DNA of 64,000 nucleotides from Anaerotignum sp. (GTDB lineage: Bacteria; Bacillota; Clostridia; Lachnospirales; Anaerotignaceae), in assembly GCF_017483025.1 (NCBI RefSeq), contig NZ_JAFUMA010000010.1, positions 1-64,000 on the forward strand, written 5' to 3'. Under the pieces are notes generated by a model. It worked only from the letters and a program-made list of their open reading frames with translations, was not told where the DNA came from and made no database searches. The translations under genes and the position numbers were made by a program. Shown here in pieces: positions 54,654 through 63,390 of the stretch. Position 1 is the stretch's first letter; every line of letters begins with the position of its first letter.

Positions 54654-55574
54654 ATGAACCTGGAAAAATACCTGAGCATCACACCTGAAATCGAAGAAGC
54701 AATCAAAGCAGGCAAACCTGTTGTAGCACTGGAAAGCACAATCCTGAGCCATGGCATGCCTTTCCCTGAAAACGTAGAATTTGCACACAAAGTAGAAGAA
54801 ATCGTACGTGGCGAAGGCGCTATCCCTGCAACAACAGCTATCCTGGATGGTAAACTGAAAGTTGGCCTGACAGCAGAAGAACTGGATCTGATGTGCAAAG
54901 GCGAAGGCGTTGGCAAAGTAAGCCGCCGTGACGTAGCAGTTTACGTTGCAGCAGGCAAACCCGGCGCAACAACAGTAGCTACAACAATGATGATCGCAGC
55001 TATGGCTGGCATCAAAGTATTCGCAACAGGCGGTATCGGCGGTGTTCACCGTGGTGCTGAAACAACAATGGACATTTCTGCTGACCTGCAGGAACTGGCA
55101 AAAACACCCGTTGGCGTTGTTTGTGCTGGTGCAAAATCTCTGCTGGATATCGGCCTGACACTGGAATATCTGGAAACAATGGGCGTTCCCGTACTGGGCA
55201 TGGGTACAGATGATTTCCCTGCATTCTATTGCAGAAAGAGCGGCTTCGGCGTTGATTTCAATGTAGAAAGCCCTGAACTGTGTGCAAAGATCCTGAAAAC
55301 AAAATGGGATCTGGGCTTGGAAGGCGGCGCAGTTATTGCGAACCCCATCCCCGAAGAATGGGAACTGGACTTCGATGAAATGGAAGCAGTTATCAACAAA
55401 GCGCTGGAACTGGCAAAAGAACAGGGTATTAAAGGTAAAGCAACAACACCTTTCCTGCTGAGCCACATCAAAGAAATCACAAAAGGCGTAGCATTCGCAT
55501 CTAATAAAGAACTGGCATACAACAATGCGAGAATGGCATCCAAGATCGCAGTTGCAATGTCCAAAGAAGACTAA
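54654..55574 (+). CDS. psuG: Pseudouridine-5'-phosphate glycosidase
   Basis: PsuG cleaves the C-C bond of pseudouridine phosphate to uracil and ribose 5-phosphate with a Mn ion. The family start VALESTILSHGMPFP, GVGKVSRRD with the active-site Lys, and GGIGGVHRGAE are all conserved over 306 residues. AAAGGAGAG lies at the end of psuK. Codon use here is far more biased (ACA, GCA, GTA) than in psuK, which suggests much higher expression from the same transcript. Confidence 0.96.
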   Translation: MNLEKYLSITPEIEEAIKAGKPVVALESTILSHGMPFPENVEFAHKVEEIVRGEGAIPATTAILDGKLKVGLTAEELDLMCKGEGVGKVSRRDVAVYVAAGKPGATTVATTMMIAAMAGIKVFATGGIGGVHRGAETTMDISADLQELAKTPVGVVCAGAKSLLDIGLTLEYLETMGVPVLGMGTDDFPAFYCRKSGFGVDFNVESPELCAKILKTKWDLGLEGGAVIANPIPEEWELDFDEMEAVINKALELAKEQGIKGKATTPFLLSHIKEITKGVAFASNKELAYNNARMASKIAVAMSKED

Positions 55575-55585
55575 TTTAAAAAATC

Positions 55586-55625
55586 AGGCACCCATCGAAA
55601 ACCTCTTTTGTGGGTGCCTTTTTCA
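55586..55625 (+). terminator. Terminator of psuK-psuG
   Basis: AGGCACCCA (55586-55594) and TGGGTGCCT (55611-55619) form a 9-bp stem followed by TTTTTC. Confidence 0.88.
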
Positions 55626-55651
55626 TTCCTGAATTTCAGAGGCTGTTTTCC

Positions 55652-55679
55652 TTGCTTTTTCCTACCAATCTGCTACAAT
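55652..55679 (+). promoter_or_regulatory. Promoter of the radical SAM gene
   Basis: TTGCTT (55652-55657) and TACAAT (55674-55679) with 16-bp spacing. Confidence 0.55.
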
Positions 55680-55727
55680 AAATAGATTAAGAGAATTTTT
55701 GATTTTTTGAACAAAGGAGAAACAATA

Positions 55728-56882
55728 ATGGAAGAAATGGTTTTTCAAATCGGGCCTATTCGTCCCCCCAGCGAAGCCAATAGCCTGCTGCTGCGTGTGA
55801 CGGTAAACTGTCCTTGGAATAGATGTAAATTTTGCATGCTTTATAAAAAATACGATTTCCATACTCGCCCTGTGGAGGATGTCAAAAAAGATATCGACAC
55901 CATGGCGGAGTTGCGCGACCGTATCCTGCAGTATAAAACAGAAGACGACTGGGATATCGAAGCGATCAACAGAGATTATCAAACCCTGACAACAGACGAC
56001 CAGCGCTGGTGCTATCAGATGGTATTCCGCTGGATGACAGAAGGGGACTGCAACTCCATTTTCCTGCAGGATGCCAATACCATGTGTCTGCGTGTCGATT
56101 GGCTGGCAGAGATCATCCGCTATGTCCGCGTAAAGCTGCCTGAGATCAAACGTATCACATCCTACGGCAGAGCGAATACACTGGCAAAGATCAGCCCCGA
56201 GGATTACAAATTGCTGAAGGAAGCAGGCTTAGACCGTATCCATTCCGGCTATGAATCCGGTTCTGACAAGGTTCTGGCTCTTATTGAAAAAGGCTGTACT
56301 CAGGAAGAGCAGATCATAGGCGGCAGAAAGGTAAGAGAAGCGGGTATTGAACTGTCTATTTATTTCATGCCCGGCGTTGGCGGCAAGGAACTTTCCGATG
56401 ATAATGCAATCGAAACGGCAAAGGTTATCAATGCCGTAAACCCTAATTTCGTTCGTCTGCGTACTTTTGTTCTGCGTACAGGTTCCCTGATGGAGGAAGT
56501 CAGAGATGCCGGTGGATGGACGGAAGATACAGATATGAACAAACTGCTGGAAATCCGTAAATTGCTGGCGAATATTGATCCCAGCAAGGCAAATGGCAAG
56601 ATCACCAGCGACCATATTATCAATCTGCTGCAGGAAGTCAATGGCGATATGGACAGAGATCTGCCCTGGATGCTGGAATATATCGATTCCTTCCTGGCAT
56701 TGCCTGAATTGGAACAGAGAAAATACCAGCTGGCTCGCCGTATGGGCTTCCCTTTGGATTGGAAACAGCTTTGGCGTATGCGTGAAAGCGATAGACTTAT
56801 CATCGAAGATCTGGCGAAAAATCTGGTCGATGAAAAAGAATGGGAAAAGAAACTCCACGCTTACATGGATCACTATATTTAA
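55728..56882 (+). CDS. Radical SAM protein with CX4CX2C cluster motif
   Basis: ATG 55728 follows AAAGGAGA. The cluster motif is CPWNRCKFC (about residues 29-37), with four residues between the first two cysteines instead of three. The family-typical TIM-barrel segments follow: FLQDANTM, TSYGRANTLAKI, GLDRIHSGYESGSDKVL and YFMPGVGG. The C-terminal 120 residues are helical. The segments resemble the broad COG1032/HemN-like group; the reaction is unknown. It is followed 13 bp later by a small Cys-rich membrane protein gene. Confidence 0.85.
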   Translation: MEEMVFQIGPIRPPSEANSLLLRVTVNCPWNRCKFCMLYKKYDFHTRPVEDVKKDIDTMAELRDRILQYKTEDDWDIEAINRDYQTLTTDDQRWCYQMVFRWMTEGDCNSIFLQDANTMCLRVDWLAEIIRYVRVKLPEIKRITSYGRANTLAKISPEDYKLLKEAGLDRIHSGYESGSDKVLALIEKGCTQEEQIIGGRKVREAGIELSIYFMPGVGGKELSDDNAIETAKVINAVNPNFVRLRTFVLRTGSLMEEVRDAGGWTEDTDMNKLLEIRKLLANIDPSKANGKITSDHIINLLQEVNGDMDRDLPWMLEYIDSFLALPELEQRKYQLARRMGFPLDWKQLWRMRESDRLIIEDLAKNLVDEKEWEKKLHAYMDHYI

Positions 56883-56895
56883 GGAGGTGTTGTAA

Positions 56896-57093
56896 ATGAC
56901 AACAGAAACTCTTTTTACTGCTATTATCCCAGCGATACTGATTTTCTTCCTGGTATTCTTCAATATCCGCAAGATGCAGAAACAGGCAAAGATCATGCGT
57001 ATGGAACATGAAGGAAAATGCGGCAGTGGCTGTGCAGGCTGTGCCCACAGCAAAGGCTGCCATTCTGAAAAAAAGACAATCGATAAGAAATAA
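56896..57093 (+). CDS. FeoB-associated Cys-rich membrane protein-like
   Basis: The 65-residue protein has one N-terminal membrane helix (about 6-24), a charged linker and a Cys-rich tail (CGSGCAGCAHSKGC, four Cys and one His). This layout matches the small proteins found beside feoB, but no feo gene is visible here. AAGGAGGTG precedes the ATG. It may bind iron or another metal; ferritin is encoded 1 kb downstream. Confidence 0.75.
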   Translation: MTTETLFTAIIPAILIFFLVFFNIRKMQKQAKIMRMEHEGKCGSGCAGCAHSKGCHSEKKTIDKK

Positions 57094-57096
57094 TAC

Positions 57097-57124
57097 AAAA
57101 GCCCTCGATTTTCGGGGGCTTTTC
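57097..57124 (+). terminator. Terminator after the Cys-rich small protein gene
   Basis: AAAAGCCCTCG (57097-57107) pairs with CGGGGGCTTTT (57113-57123), with one G-T pair. Confidence 0.82.
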
Positions 57125-57131
57125 CCTCAAC

Positions 57132-57160
57132 TTGACAGAACGGCCGTTTGCCTTTAAACT
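57132..57160 (+). promoter_or_regulatory. Promoter of the CBS-pair protein gene
   Basis: TTGACA (57132-57137) and TAAACT (57155-57160) with 17-bp spacing. Confidence 0.6.
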
Positions 57161-57198
57161 GATACTATGACAAACTGTCGATTTTTATTTTTTGGAGG

Positions 57199-58125
57199 AT
57201 GATGATTTTGGAAGCTTATATAGCTTTGGTGTGTTCTCTTTTGTTGAATGCTGTTCTGCTGATCAAAATGGGGAACAAAAAAATTCGAGAACGTGAAAAC
57301 AACGTGACGGAAGAAGAAATCCGCCAGATGGTAGATGCCGGTGGTGATAACGGCTCTATTGATGAAAATGAAAAGGAAATGATCAACAATATCTTTGAAT
57401 TGGGGAATATTTCTGTAGGGAATATTGCTACCCATAGAACAGATATCGTTGCAGTCTCTTTGGATGCTACTCTGGAAGAAATCAAAAATGTAACTGCAGA
57501 AGAAAAATATTCCCGTATCGTGGTCTATGATGATAATATCGATAATATCGTCGGTGTATATCATGTAAAGGATATGGTCAAATATATTCTTGCGGACGTG
57601 ACCCGCGTAGAAGAGGGCCACTTTCATCTGGAAGATATCCTGATGCAGCCTTATTTCATCCCTTTTTCCAAAAAGGTAGACGAGCTTCTGCAGGAAATGC
57701 AGCTGGAAAAGGTGCATATGGCAATCGTTATCGATGAATACGGCGGCACAGCAGGTATCGTTACCATGGAAGATATTATGGAAGAGATCTTCGGCAATAT
57801 CTTCGACGAATATGACGAAGAGGAAGAAGAAGATATCACCCTTGTGGAAGAAAATGTTTACCGCATCGATGGTTCCACAGACCTGCCGGATGTGGAAGAA
57901 CAGCTGGAGATCACCTTTGAAGAAAACGAAGATTACGATACCCTTGGCGGCTATATGATCGGTCAGCTGGGCCGTATCCCTGAAGAGGATGAAGTGATCG
58001 AAATGCGCCTGTGCGGCTGGCTGTTCCAGGTGGAAGCATTTGAAGAAAAGCGTATTTTAAAGGTACTTGCGACCAAATTGCCGGAAGAAGAGACGGCAGA
58101 AGAGGTTGTTGAAGAAGAAGTATAA
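57199..58125 (+). CDS. HlyC/CorC-type CBS-domain protein with single membrane helix
   Basis: After one N-terminal helix, the protein has a CBS pair (about 70-195, with SRIVVYDDNIDNIVGVYHVKD region and VIDEYGGTAGIVTMEDIMEE region) and a CorC/HlyC C-terminal domain (about 215-295). Full-length CNNM-type magnesium or cobalt exporters have a four-helix DUF21 domain, missing here, so this may be a regulatory or partner subunit. GGAGG abuts ATG 57199; ATG 57202 or TTG 57208 are better spaced. The tail is very acidic. Confidence 0.85.
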   Translation: MMILEAYIALVCSLLLNAVLLIKMGNKKIRERENNVTEEEIRQMVDAGGDNGSIDENEKEMINNIFELGNISVGNIATHRTDIVAVSLDATLEEIKNVTAEEKYSRIVVYDDNIDNIVGVYHVKDMVKYILADVTRVEEGHFHLEDILMQPYFIPFSKKVDELLQEMQLEKVHMAIVIDEYGGTAGIVTMEDIMEEIFGNIFDEYDEEEEEDITLVEENVYRIDGSTDLPDVEEQLEITFEENEDYDTLGGYMIGQLGRIPEEDEVIEMRLCGWLFQVEAFEEKRILKVLATKLPEEETAEEVVEEEV

Positions 58126-58141
58126 AAAGGAGGAACTCATT

Positions 58142-58657
58142 ATGTTAAATGAAAAAGTAGTAGCACTGCTGAATGATCAGATCAATAAAGAATTTTATTC
58201 CGCATATCTGTATCTGGATTTTTCCAATTTCTATGAAGATAAGGGCCTTGACGGCTTTGCAAACTGGTATCGTATCCAGGCGCAGGAAGAAAGAGACCAT
58301 GCGCTGCTGTTCTATGATTACCTGCACAATAACAGTGAAAAAGTAACACTGGGCGCCATCGCTGCTCCCGATGTGGAAATGAATGAACTGGCTGATCCCC
58401 TGCATGCTGGCTTGAAACATGAACAGTATGTAACAGATCTGATCCATACGATCTATGCTGCAGCGAAGGAAGTGAATGATTTCCGCACAATGCAGTTCCG
58501 GGATTGGTTCGTAAAAGAACAGGGCGAAGAAGAAAAGAACGCCAACGACCTGATCACAAAAATGGAACTGTTCGGCAGCGACCCCAGATCTCTGTATCTG
58601 CTGGATCAGGAACTGGCTGCAAGAGTATACACAGCACCTTCTCTGGTTCTGGATTGA
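58142..58657 (+). CDS. Ferritin (non-haem bacterial FtnA type)
   Basis: ATG 58142 follows AAAAAGGAGG; it gives the typical ferritin start MLNEKVVALLNDQINKEFYS. The 171 residues show the four-helix bundle with ferroxidase ligands Glu17, then Glu and His in QEERDHA, Glu in the later EVNDF region and Gln in KEQGEEEKNA. It stores iron as ferrihydrite in the cytoplasm. It lies 16 bp after the CBS-pair gene and ends at a terminator. Confidence 0.95.
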   Translation: MLNEKVVALLNDQINKEFYSAYLYLDFSNFYEDKGLDGFANWYRIQAQEERDHALLFYDYLHNNSEKVTLGAIAAPDVEMNELADPLHAGLKHEQYVTDLIHTIYAAAKEVNDFRTMQFRDWFVKEQGEEEKNANDLITKMELFGSDPRSLYLLDQELAARVYTAPSLVLD

Positions 58658-58669
58658 TTTGTTCATAAG

Positions 58670-58697
58670 AGCACGGCGGATGCCGTGCTTTTTCTTT
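58670..58697 (+). terminator. Terminator of ferritin gene
   Basis: AGCACGGC (58670-58677) and GCCGTGCT (58682-58689) with GGAT loop, followed by TTTTCTTT. Confidence 0.88.
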
Positions 58698-58776
58698 GCA
58701 GATTTTTGTGTACAGGCACAGGGGATTTTGTCTATCCATACCTTGAAAGAGAAAAGAACGAGAGGATGGAATTTCT

Positions 58777-59583
58777 ATGCCCAATAATAACTGGTACGAA
58801 ACAAGTGACGATATGCTGATGCCCCTGCCTTTGACGATGGAACAGGTCAATGAAACGGTGGATGAGATGACCCTGACGGAGGAAATGACCGATGATATGG
58901 CACGCCGCCGTTTTCCAAGCATTACCTTGCCCAATAATACCAATATTACCGTTATTCCCATCATCCCCGGCATCACTCTATATGGCTATATCCGTTTCCT
59001 GAACGCCAGTCCCGGGGAACAGCGGGTGGATATCTATGCCAACGGGCGAAAAGTGGCTTCTAATCTGCTCTATCGGGAATTTACGGAATATATGAAGGTC
59101 TTCCCCGGCTGGTACCGCATTGCTGTTTATCGGGCGGGCACCATCCGCAACCCTTTGACAGTCATGCGGATGCAGGTGCAGGCAAACAGCATTACGACCC
59201 TGGCGGTCATCGGCCTTTCTGGGGATATTTCTACGCTTGCCATCAATGATAGCCGCCGTTTCCTAAATCGGAATCGAGCATATGTCCGCTTTGTGCAGCT
59301 TTCCCCTAATGCGCCCACTATGGATGCCTACTGGGATGATGCTCTGGTGGTTTCCGAACTGAATTATCAGGATATCAGCCGCTATATGACCGCTGCCCCC
59401 GGCAGCCATAATCTGAAAATGCGGGATAGCCTCAGCGGGGCAAACCTGGTGGAACATCCCAATGTGCAGCTGGAAGGCGGCAAGGCCTATACCATCTATG
59501 TGGTAGGGGATATCAACGACAGAACAGGGCTGCAGGTTCTGGTGCCTTTAGAAGGCACAACCTATCTGGACTTTGGTGATTGA
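58777..59583 (+). CDS. DUF4397 domain-containing protein
   Basis: The 268-residue protein has no signal peptide or membrane helix. After an acidic Met-rich start (1-45), it shows two similar beta-sandwich units (about 68-160 and 168-262) marked by YGYIRFLNASPGEQRVDIY and YVRFVQLSPNAPTMDAYW, each typical of DUF4397. The two are likely a tandem duplication. In spore formers related proteins are sometimes spore- or cell-surface-associated; that is only a guess here. GAGAGGATGG lies near the start. Confidence 0.8.
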   Translation: MPNNNWYETSDDMLMPLPLTMEQVNETVDEMTLTEEMTDDMARRRFPSITLPNNTNITVIPIIPGITLYGYIRFLNASPGEQRVDIYANGRKVASNLLYREFTEYMKVFPGWYRIAVYRAGTIRNPLTVMRMQVQANSITTLAVIGLSGDISTLAINDSRRFLNRNRAYVRFVQLSPNAPTMDAYWDDALVVSELNYQDISRYMTAAPGSHNLKMRDSLSGANLVEHPNVQLEGGKAYTIYVVGDINDRTGLQVLVPLEGTTYLDFGD

Positions 59584-59709
59584 TATTCGATAATTTAAAT
59601 GGATTTTTTCCCGAAAAACCTTTGCGAAAGCTGTAATCTATGTTAAACTACTGTCAATGAGTGCCGCACCGGGCGGCAAAAAAGTACGATCGAAAAAAGG
59701 AGAATTATC

Positions 59710-60903
59710 ATGTTAAAAGGGAAAACCGTTGTTTTAGGCGTAACAGGCAGTATCGCCGCTTATAAAATGGCAAATGTGGCAAGCATGCTGGTAAAGATGA
59801 ATGCAGATGTTCACGTTATTATGACACAGAATGCATGCCAGTTTATTACACCTGTTACTTTCGAAACACTGACAGGAAATAAATGTATGGTAGATACATT
59901 CGACCGTAATTTCCAGTTCCATGTGGCTCATGTTTCCATTGCGAAAAAGGCTGACGTGCTGCTGATCGCTCCCGCATCTGCAAATGTGATCGGCAAGCTG
60001 GCAAACGGCATCGCAGATGATATGCTGACAACAACAGCAATGGCCTGCACATGCAAGACTATTATTGCTCCTGCTATGAATACAAATATGTACCATAAAC
60101 CCATCCTGCAGGATAATCTGAAAAAACTGGAAGGTTATGGATTTGAGGTCATCGCTCCCGATAAGGGTGTTCTGGCATGCAGAGACGTCGGCGATGGTAA
60201 AATGCCCTCCGAAGATGTTCTGGTTGCTCATATCGTAAAAGAAATCGCTTACGAAAAAGATCTGGCAGGTATGAAGGTCATCGTAACAGCAGGCCCTACA
60301 CAGGAAAGCGTTGACCCTGTTCGCTATATCACAAACCATTCCACAGGCAAAATGGGCTATGAACTGGCGAAGGCGGCAATGCTGCGCGGTGCAGAGGTTA
60401 CACTGGTCAGCGGCGTCACATCTCTGGCAAAACCCCTGTTTGTAGATTATGTGCAGGTGAAAAGTGCAGGCGATATGTTCGAAGCCATGAAAGAACGCTT
60501 CCTGGATAACGATATCATCATCAAGGCGGCAGCCGTTGCGGATTATAAGCCCAAAAACTACAACGACGAAAAAACAAAGAAAAAAGACGGTGATATGTCT
60601 ATCGAACTGGACAGAACTCAGGACATTCTGAAATATATGGGTGAACATAGAAGAGAAGGTCAGTTCTACTGCGGCTTCTCCATGGAAACCCAGAACATGC
60701 TGGAAAATTCCCGTGTGAAGCTGACAAAGAAAAATATCGACATGGTCGTTGCAAACAACCTGAAAGTAGCAGGCAGCGGCTTTGGCACAGATACCAACGT
60801 GGTAACAATGATCTCCAAAGAAGAAGAAATCGAACTGGAACTCTTGACAAAAGAAGAAGTAGCCCATAAGATTCTGGATCAGATCCTGAAATTGAAAAAG
60901 TAA
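59710..60903 (+). CDS. coaBC: Phosphopantothenoylcysteine decarboxylase/synthetase
   Basis: The fused enzyme makes 4'-phosphopantetheine for coenzyme A. The CoaC half (1-190) has GVTGSIAAYK, the catalytic His in VAHVSIAKKAD, PAMNTNMY and the Cys loop ACRDVGDGKMPS. The CoaB half has AGPTQESVDPVRYI, the conserved Asn-His-Ser-Thr-Gly-Lys and KAAAVADYKPK. Length 397 is normal. It is preceded by AAAAGGAG and is alone, ending at a strong terminator. The 126 bp upstream contain a weak promoter-like TTGCGA. Confidence 0.97.
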   Translation: MLKGKTVVLGVTGSIAAYKMANVASMLVKMNADVHVIMTQNACQFITPVTFETLTGNKCMVDTFDRNFQFHVAHVSIAKKADVLLIAPASANVIGKLANGIADDMLTTTAMACTCKTIIAPAMNTNMYHKPILQDNLKKLEGYGFEVIAPDKGVLACRDVGDGKMPSEDVLVAHIVKEIAYEKDLAGMKVIVTAGPTQESVDPVRYITNHSTGKMGYELAKAAMLRGAEVTLVSGVTSLAKPLFVDYVQVKSAGDMFEAMKERFLDNDIIIKAAAVADYKPKNYNDEKTKKKDGDMSIELDRTQDILKYMGEHRREGQFYCGFSMETQNMLENSRVKLTKKNIDMVVANNLKVAGSGFGTDTNVVTMISKEEEIELELLTKEEVAHKILDQILKLKK

Positions 60904-60922
60904 TTGAAATAAAGTGCCTTTC

Positions 60923-60950
60923 AAGCCCCGAGTTTCGGGGCTTTTTTCGT
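60923..60950 (+). terminator. Terminator of coaBC
   Basis: AAGCCCCG (60923-60930) and CGGGGCTT (60936-60943) with AGTTT loop, followed by TTTTCG. Confidence 0.9.
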
Positions 60951-61019
60951 TGCGGATTTCTGTAAAATATTGTATGATAAAAGATAATGTATCTATCATA
61001 TGGAAAGGGGAAAAAGGGA

Positions 61020-61982
61020 ATGAAACAACGAGTGAAACGCTGCTTTGCCTTAGGGTTGGCATCCCTTTTCCTGTTTGCAGGATGCCAAGGGGAAACGGCA
61101 TCGGAGAATGTCTATGCGGAAGAACATACTGTGGAAGAAGCGGCGGGGGAAGCTATGCCCGCTTCCGGTGCAGAGTTTCAGGTAACGATGCCTGAAGCCA
61201 GCGGCGAAGTGACCTATGGGGAAAATGGTGTCACCATCGATGCGTCCCACACGGCGGACGGCTACGTGATGGTAAAATGCGAGGATGATTCTGCCATTTT
61301 GAAGGTCATTCTGGAGGGGCCAAATGGAACAAAATATACCTACGACCTGAATGGGCAGGGGGTATATGAGACCTACGGTCTTTCTGATGGGAATGGCATC
61401 TATTCCGTGGGCATCTATCAGAATATCGAAGGGGCGAAATACGCCGTCCTGTTCTCTCAGGAGATAGAGGTCGCCTTGAAGGACCCTTTCCTGCCGTTCC
61501 TCTGCCCCAATCAGTATGTGGATTATACGGCGGAAAGTGAAGCTGTGAAGCTGGCTGGGAAACTGACCGCAGGCCTAACGGACGAACTGGAACAGGTACA
61601 GGCCATCTATGATTATGTTATCAAAAATATCTCCTATGATACGGAGAAGGCAAGGAACGTGAAGAGTGGCTATCTGCCCGATATAGATGCCGTTTTGGCG
61701 GAGAAAAAAGGCATCTGCTTCGATTATGCTGCCCTGATGACAGCCATGCTCCGCTCTCAGGGTGTGCCGACGAAACTGGTAACAGGCTACACGGGCTCTT
61801 CATACCATGCCTGGATATCTACCTATTCCGAGGAAACAGGCTGGGTGGAAGGCGTTATCTTCTTTGACGGCACCACATGGAAGCTTATGGACCCCACCTT
61901 TGCTTCCAGCGGCGGAAGCAGTGAGGATATCATGGAATACATCGGCGACGGGAAAAATTACAAGGAAAAATACTTATATTGA
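61020..61982 (+). CDS. Transglutaminase-like domain lipoprotein
   Basis: ATG 61020 is chosen because AAAAAGGG precedes it and a lipoprotein signal follows, with lipobox FAGC (Cys22). A beta-rich domain (about 55-160) precedes a transglutaminase-like fold (about 185-300). The Cys-His-Asp triad is visible in KKGICFDYAAL, SYHAWIS and LMDPTFAS. Such proteins are usually cysteine proteases or peptide-crosslinking enzymes outside the cell. It lies 21 bp before the gspF-like gene and may belong to that cluster. Confidence 0.87.
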   Translation: MKQRVKRCFALGLASLFLFAGCQGETASENVYAEEHTVEEAAGEAMPASGAEFQVTMPEASGEVTYGENGVTIDASHTADGYVMVKCEDDSAILKVILEGPNGTKYTYDLNGQGVYETYGLSDGNGIYSVGIYQNIEGAKYAVLFSQEIEVALKDPFLPFLCPNQYVDYTAESEAVKLAGKLTAGLTDELEQVQAIYDYVIKNISYDTEKARNVKSGYLPDIDAVLAEKKGICFDYAALMTAMLRSQGVPTKLVTGYTGSSYHAWISTYSEETGWVEGVIFFDGTTWKLMDPTFASSGGSSEDIMEYIGDGKNYKEKYLY

Positions 61983-62003
61983 GATAGATTTTTGGAGGAA
62001 AAC

Positions 62004-63047
62004 ATGAAGGGGAAAGAATGGTCAAAAGAAGAAATCTCATCCTTCTGTCTGGAATTTTCGCTTCTTTTGCAGGCGGGTCTTCCGGGTACGGAATGCTTCT
62101 TCATCCTGGCGGAGGAGGAAAAGGACGGGGCGAAAAAGGATGTTTTGCTGGGTTTATATGAAACGACCAGCTATGGCGGTGCTTTGTATGAAGCCATGGA
62201 AGAAACGGGCGTTTTCCCTGCATATATGCTGAAAATGGTGCGAATGGGGGAAGAAACGGGTTATCTGGAGTCTGTGTTCCATTCTTTGTCTGTCTATTAT
62301 GAGGAACGCTGCAGAACGGAACAGGCGCTGAAAGAAACAGTGGTTTTCCCCATCGTTTTACTGATGATGATGCTGGCGGTGGTGGTGCTTCTGATGACAG
62401 AAGTTTTGCCTGTCTTTCAGGATGTCTTCGCCCAGCTGGGGGGCACGCTGTCTCCTGTTGCGCTCTTCTTTTTGAATCTGGGCGTCGCATTGCGCCACGG
62501 GAGGGGCGCCTTTGCTGTCATCGGCGTTTTGATCTTTGTCGCCGCGGCCATTATCCTTGTTCATGAACCCACAAGGGCGAAATGGAACGTTTTCTGGAGC
62601 AGAAATTTTGCAAAAACAAAGGCAGGCAGACTTTATGAAGAAGCCCACTTTGCTTCTGCCTTATATATGGGCGTATCAGGTGGTTTGAGCATCGACTATG
62701 CCCTGGAAATGGCAGGAACCTTTTGCGAAGGAGAGGAAGCCCAAAGAAAAATCAACGCCTGCATGGAGCAGACGGACATAGGCATGCCCTTTGCGGAAGC
62801 CATTGGAGAAACTGGGCTGCTGAAGCCCATGTATTGCCGCATGCTTTCCGTAGGTATCAAAACAGGCGCGCTGGATGCGGCTCTGGAAGAAATCAGCCGT
62901 CGAAGCCAAGAAGAAGCATCTTCTGCATTGGCGAAGCTGGCGGCGAAAGTGGAGCCTGCGGTGGTCATCCTGCTTTCTGTGGTGGTTGGCGTACTGCTTT
63001 TGAGTGTGATGTTCCCTCTGGTGGGTATCATGAATTCCCTGGGATAA
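62004..63047 (+). CDS. Type II secretion/type IV pilus inner-membrane protein GspF/PilC
   Basis: ATG 62004 follows TGGAGGA. The 347-residue protein has two GspF domains (about 10-130 and 210-335), each starting with a phenylalanine-rich helix (FCLEFSLLLQAGLPG and FASALYMGVSGGLSI), and three membrane helices near 115-140, 155-185 and 315-345. It is the platform protein of pseudopilus or pilus assembly. The GspE-type ATPase is not in the window. The next three genes encode small single-helix proteins, as expected of minor pilins. Confidence 0.9.
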   Translation: MKGKEWSKEEISSFCLEFSLLLQAGLPGTECFFILAEEEKDGAKKDVLLGLYETTSYGGALYEAMEETGVFPAYMLKMVRMGEETGYLESVFHSLSVYYEERCRTEQALKETVVFPIVLLMMMLAVVVLLMTEVLPVFQDVFAQLGGTLSPVALFFLNLGVALRHGRGAFAVIGVLIFVAAAIILVHEPTRAKWNVFWSRNFAKTKAGRLYEEAHFASALYMGVSGGLSIDYALEMAGTFCEGEEAQRKINACMEQTDIGMPFAEAIGETGLLKPMYCRMLSVGIKTGALDAALEEISRRSQEEASSALAKLAAKVEPAVVILLSVVVGVLLLSVMFPLVGIMNSLG

Positions 63048-63059
63048 GGGGGGTACAGG

Positions 63060-63380
63060 ATGAAGAAGAAAGAAAACAAATTGGTTGGGTTTCTGGCGGA
63101 ATATGCCATTTCCATCGTGCTTTTTGCGGCGGTGGCGGTGTTCTGCGTTGTTGGTATGAATCATGCAGAAGAAAAACAGCAGGCAGAAGCCCTGCGCATC
63201 GCGGAAGAAAGCATCCTGCGGGGAGCGGTCAGCTGCTATGCGCTGGAGGGATTTTATCCGCCCAGTTATGAATATTTGAAAGAAAATTACGGCATCCGTG
63301 TGGACGAAGAAAAATATATGGTGTTCTATACCGTTTTTGCCTCCAATATGATGCCCGATGTAACAGTTGTTGAGAAATGA
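63060..63380 (+). CDS. Small prepilin-like membrane protein
   Basis: The 106-residue protein has a basic start, then GFLAEYAISIVLFAAVAVF, a helix resembling the N-terminus of type IV prepilins. The acidic residue sits at +4 from the Gly-Phe junction rather than the usual +5, so peptidase processing is uncertain. The outer part is about 70 residues. It lies 12 bp after the gspF-like gene. I do not recognise a named family. Confidence 0.7.
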   Translation: MKKKENKLVGFLAEYAISIVLFAAVAVFCVVGMNHAEEKQQAEALRIAEESILRGAVSCYALEGFYPPSYEYLKENYGIRVDEEKYMVFYTVFASNMMPDVTVVEK

Positions 63381-63390
63381 GGGGAGAAGG

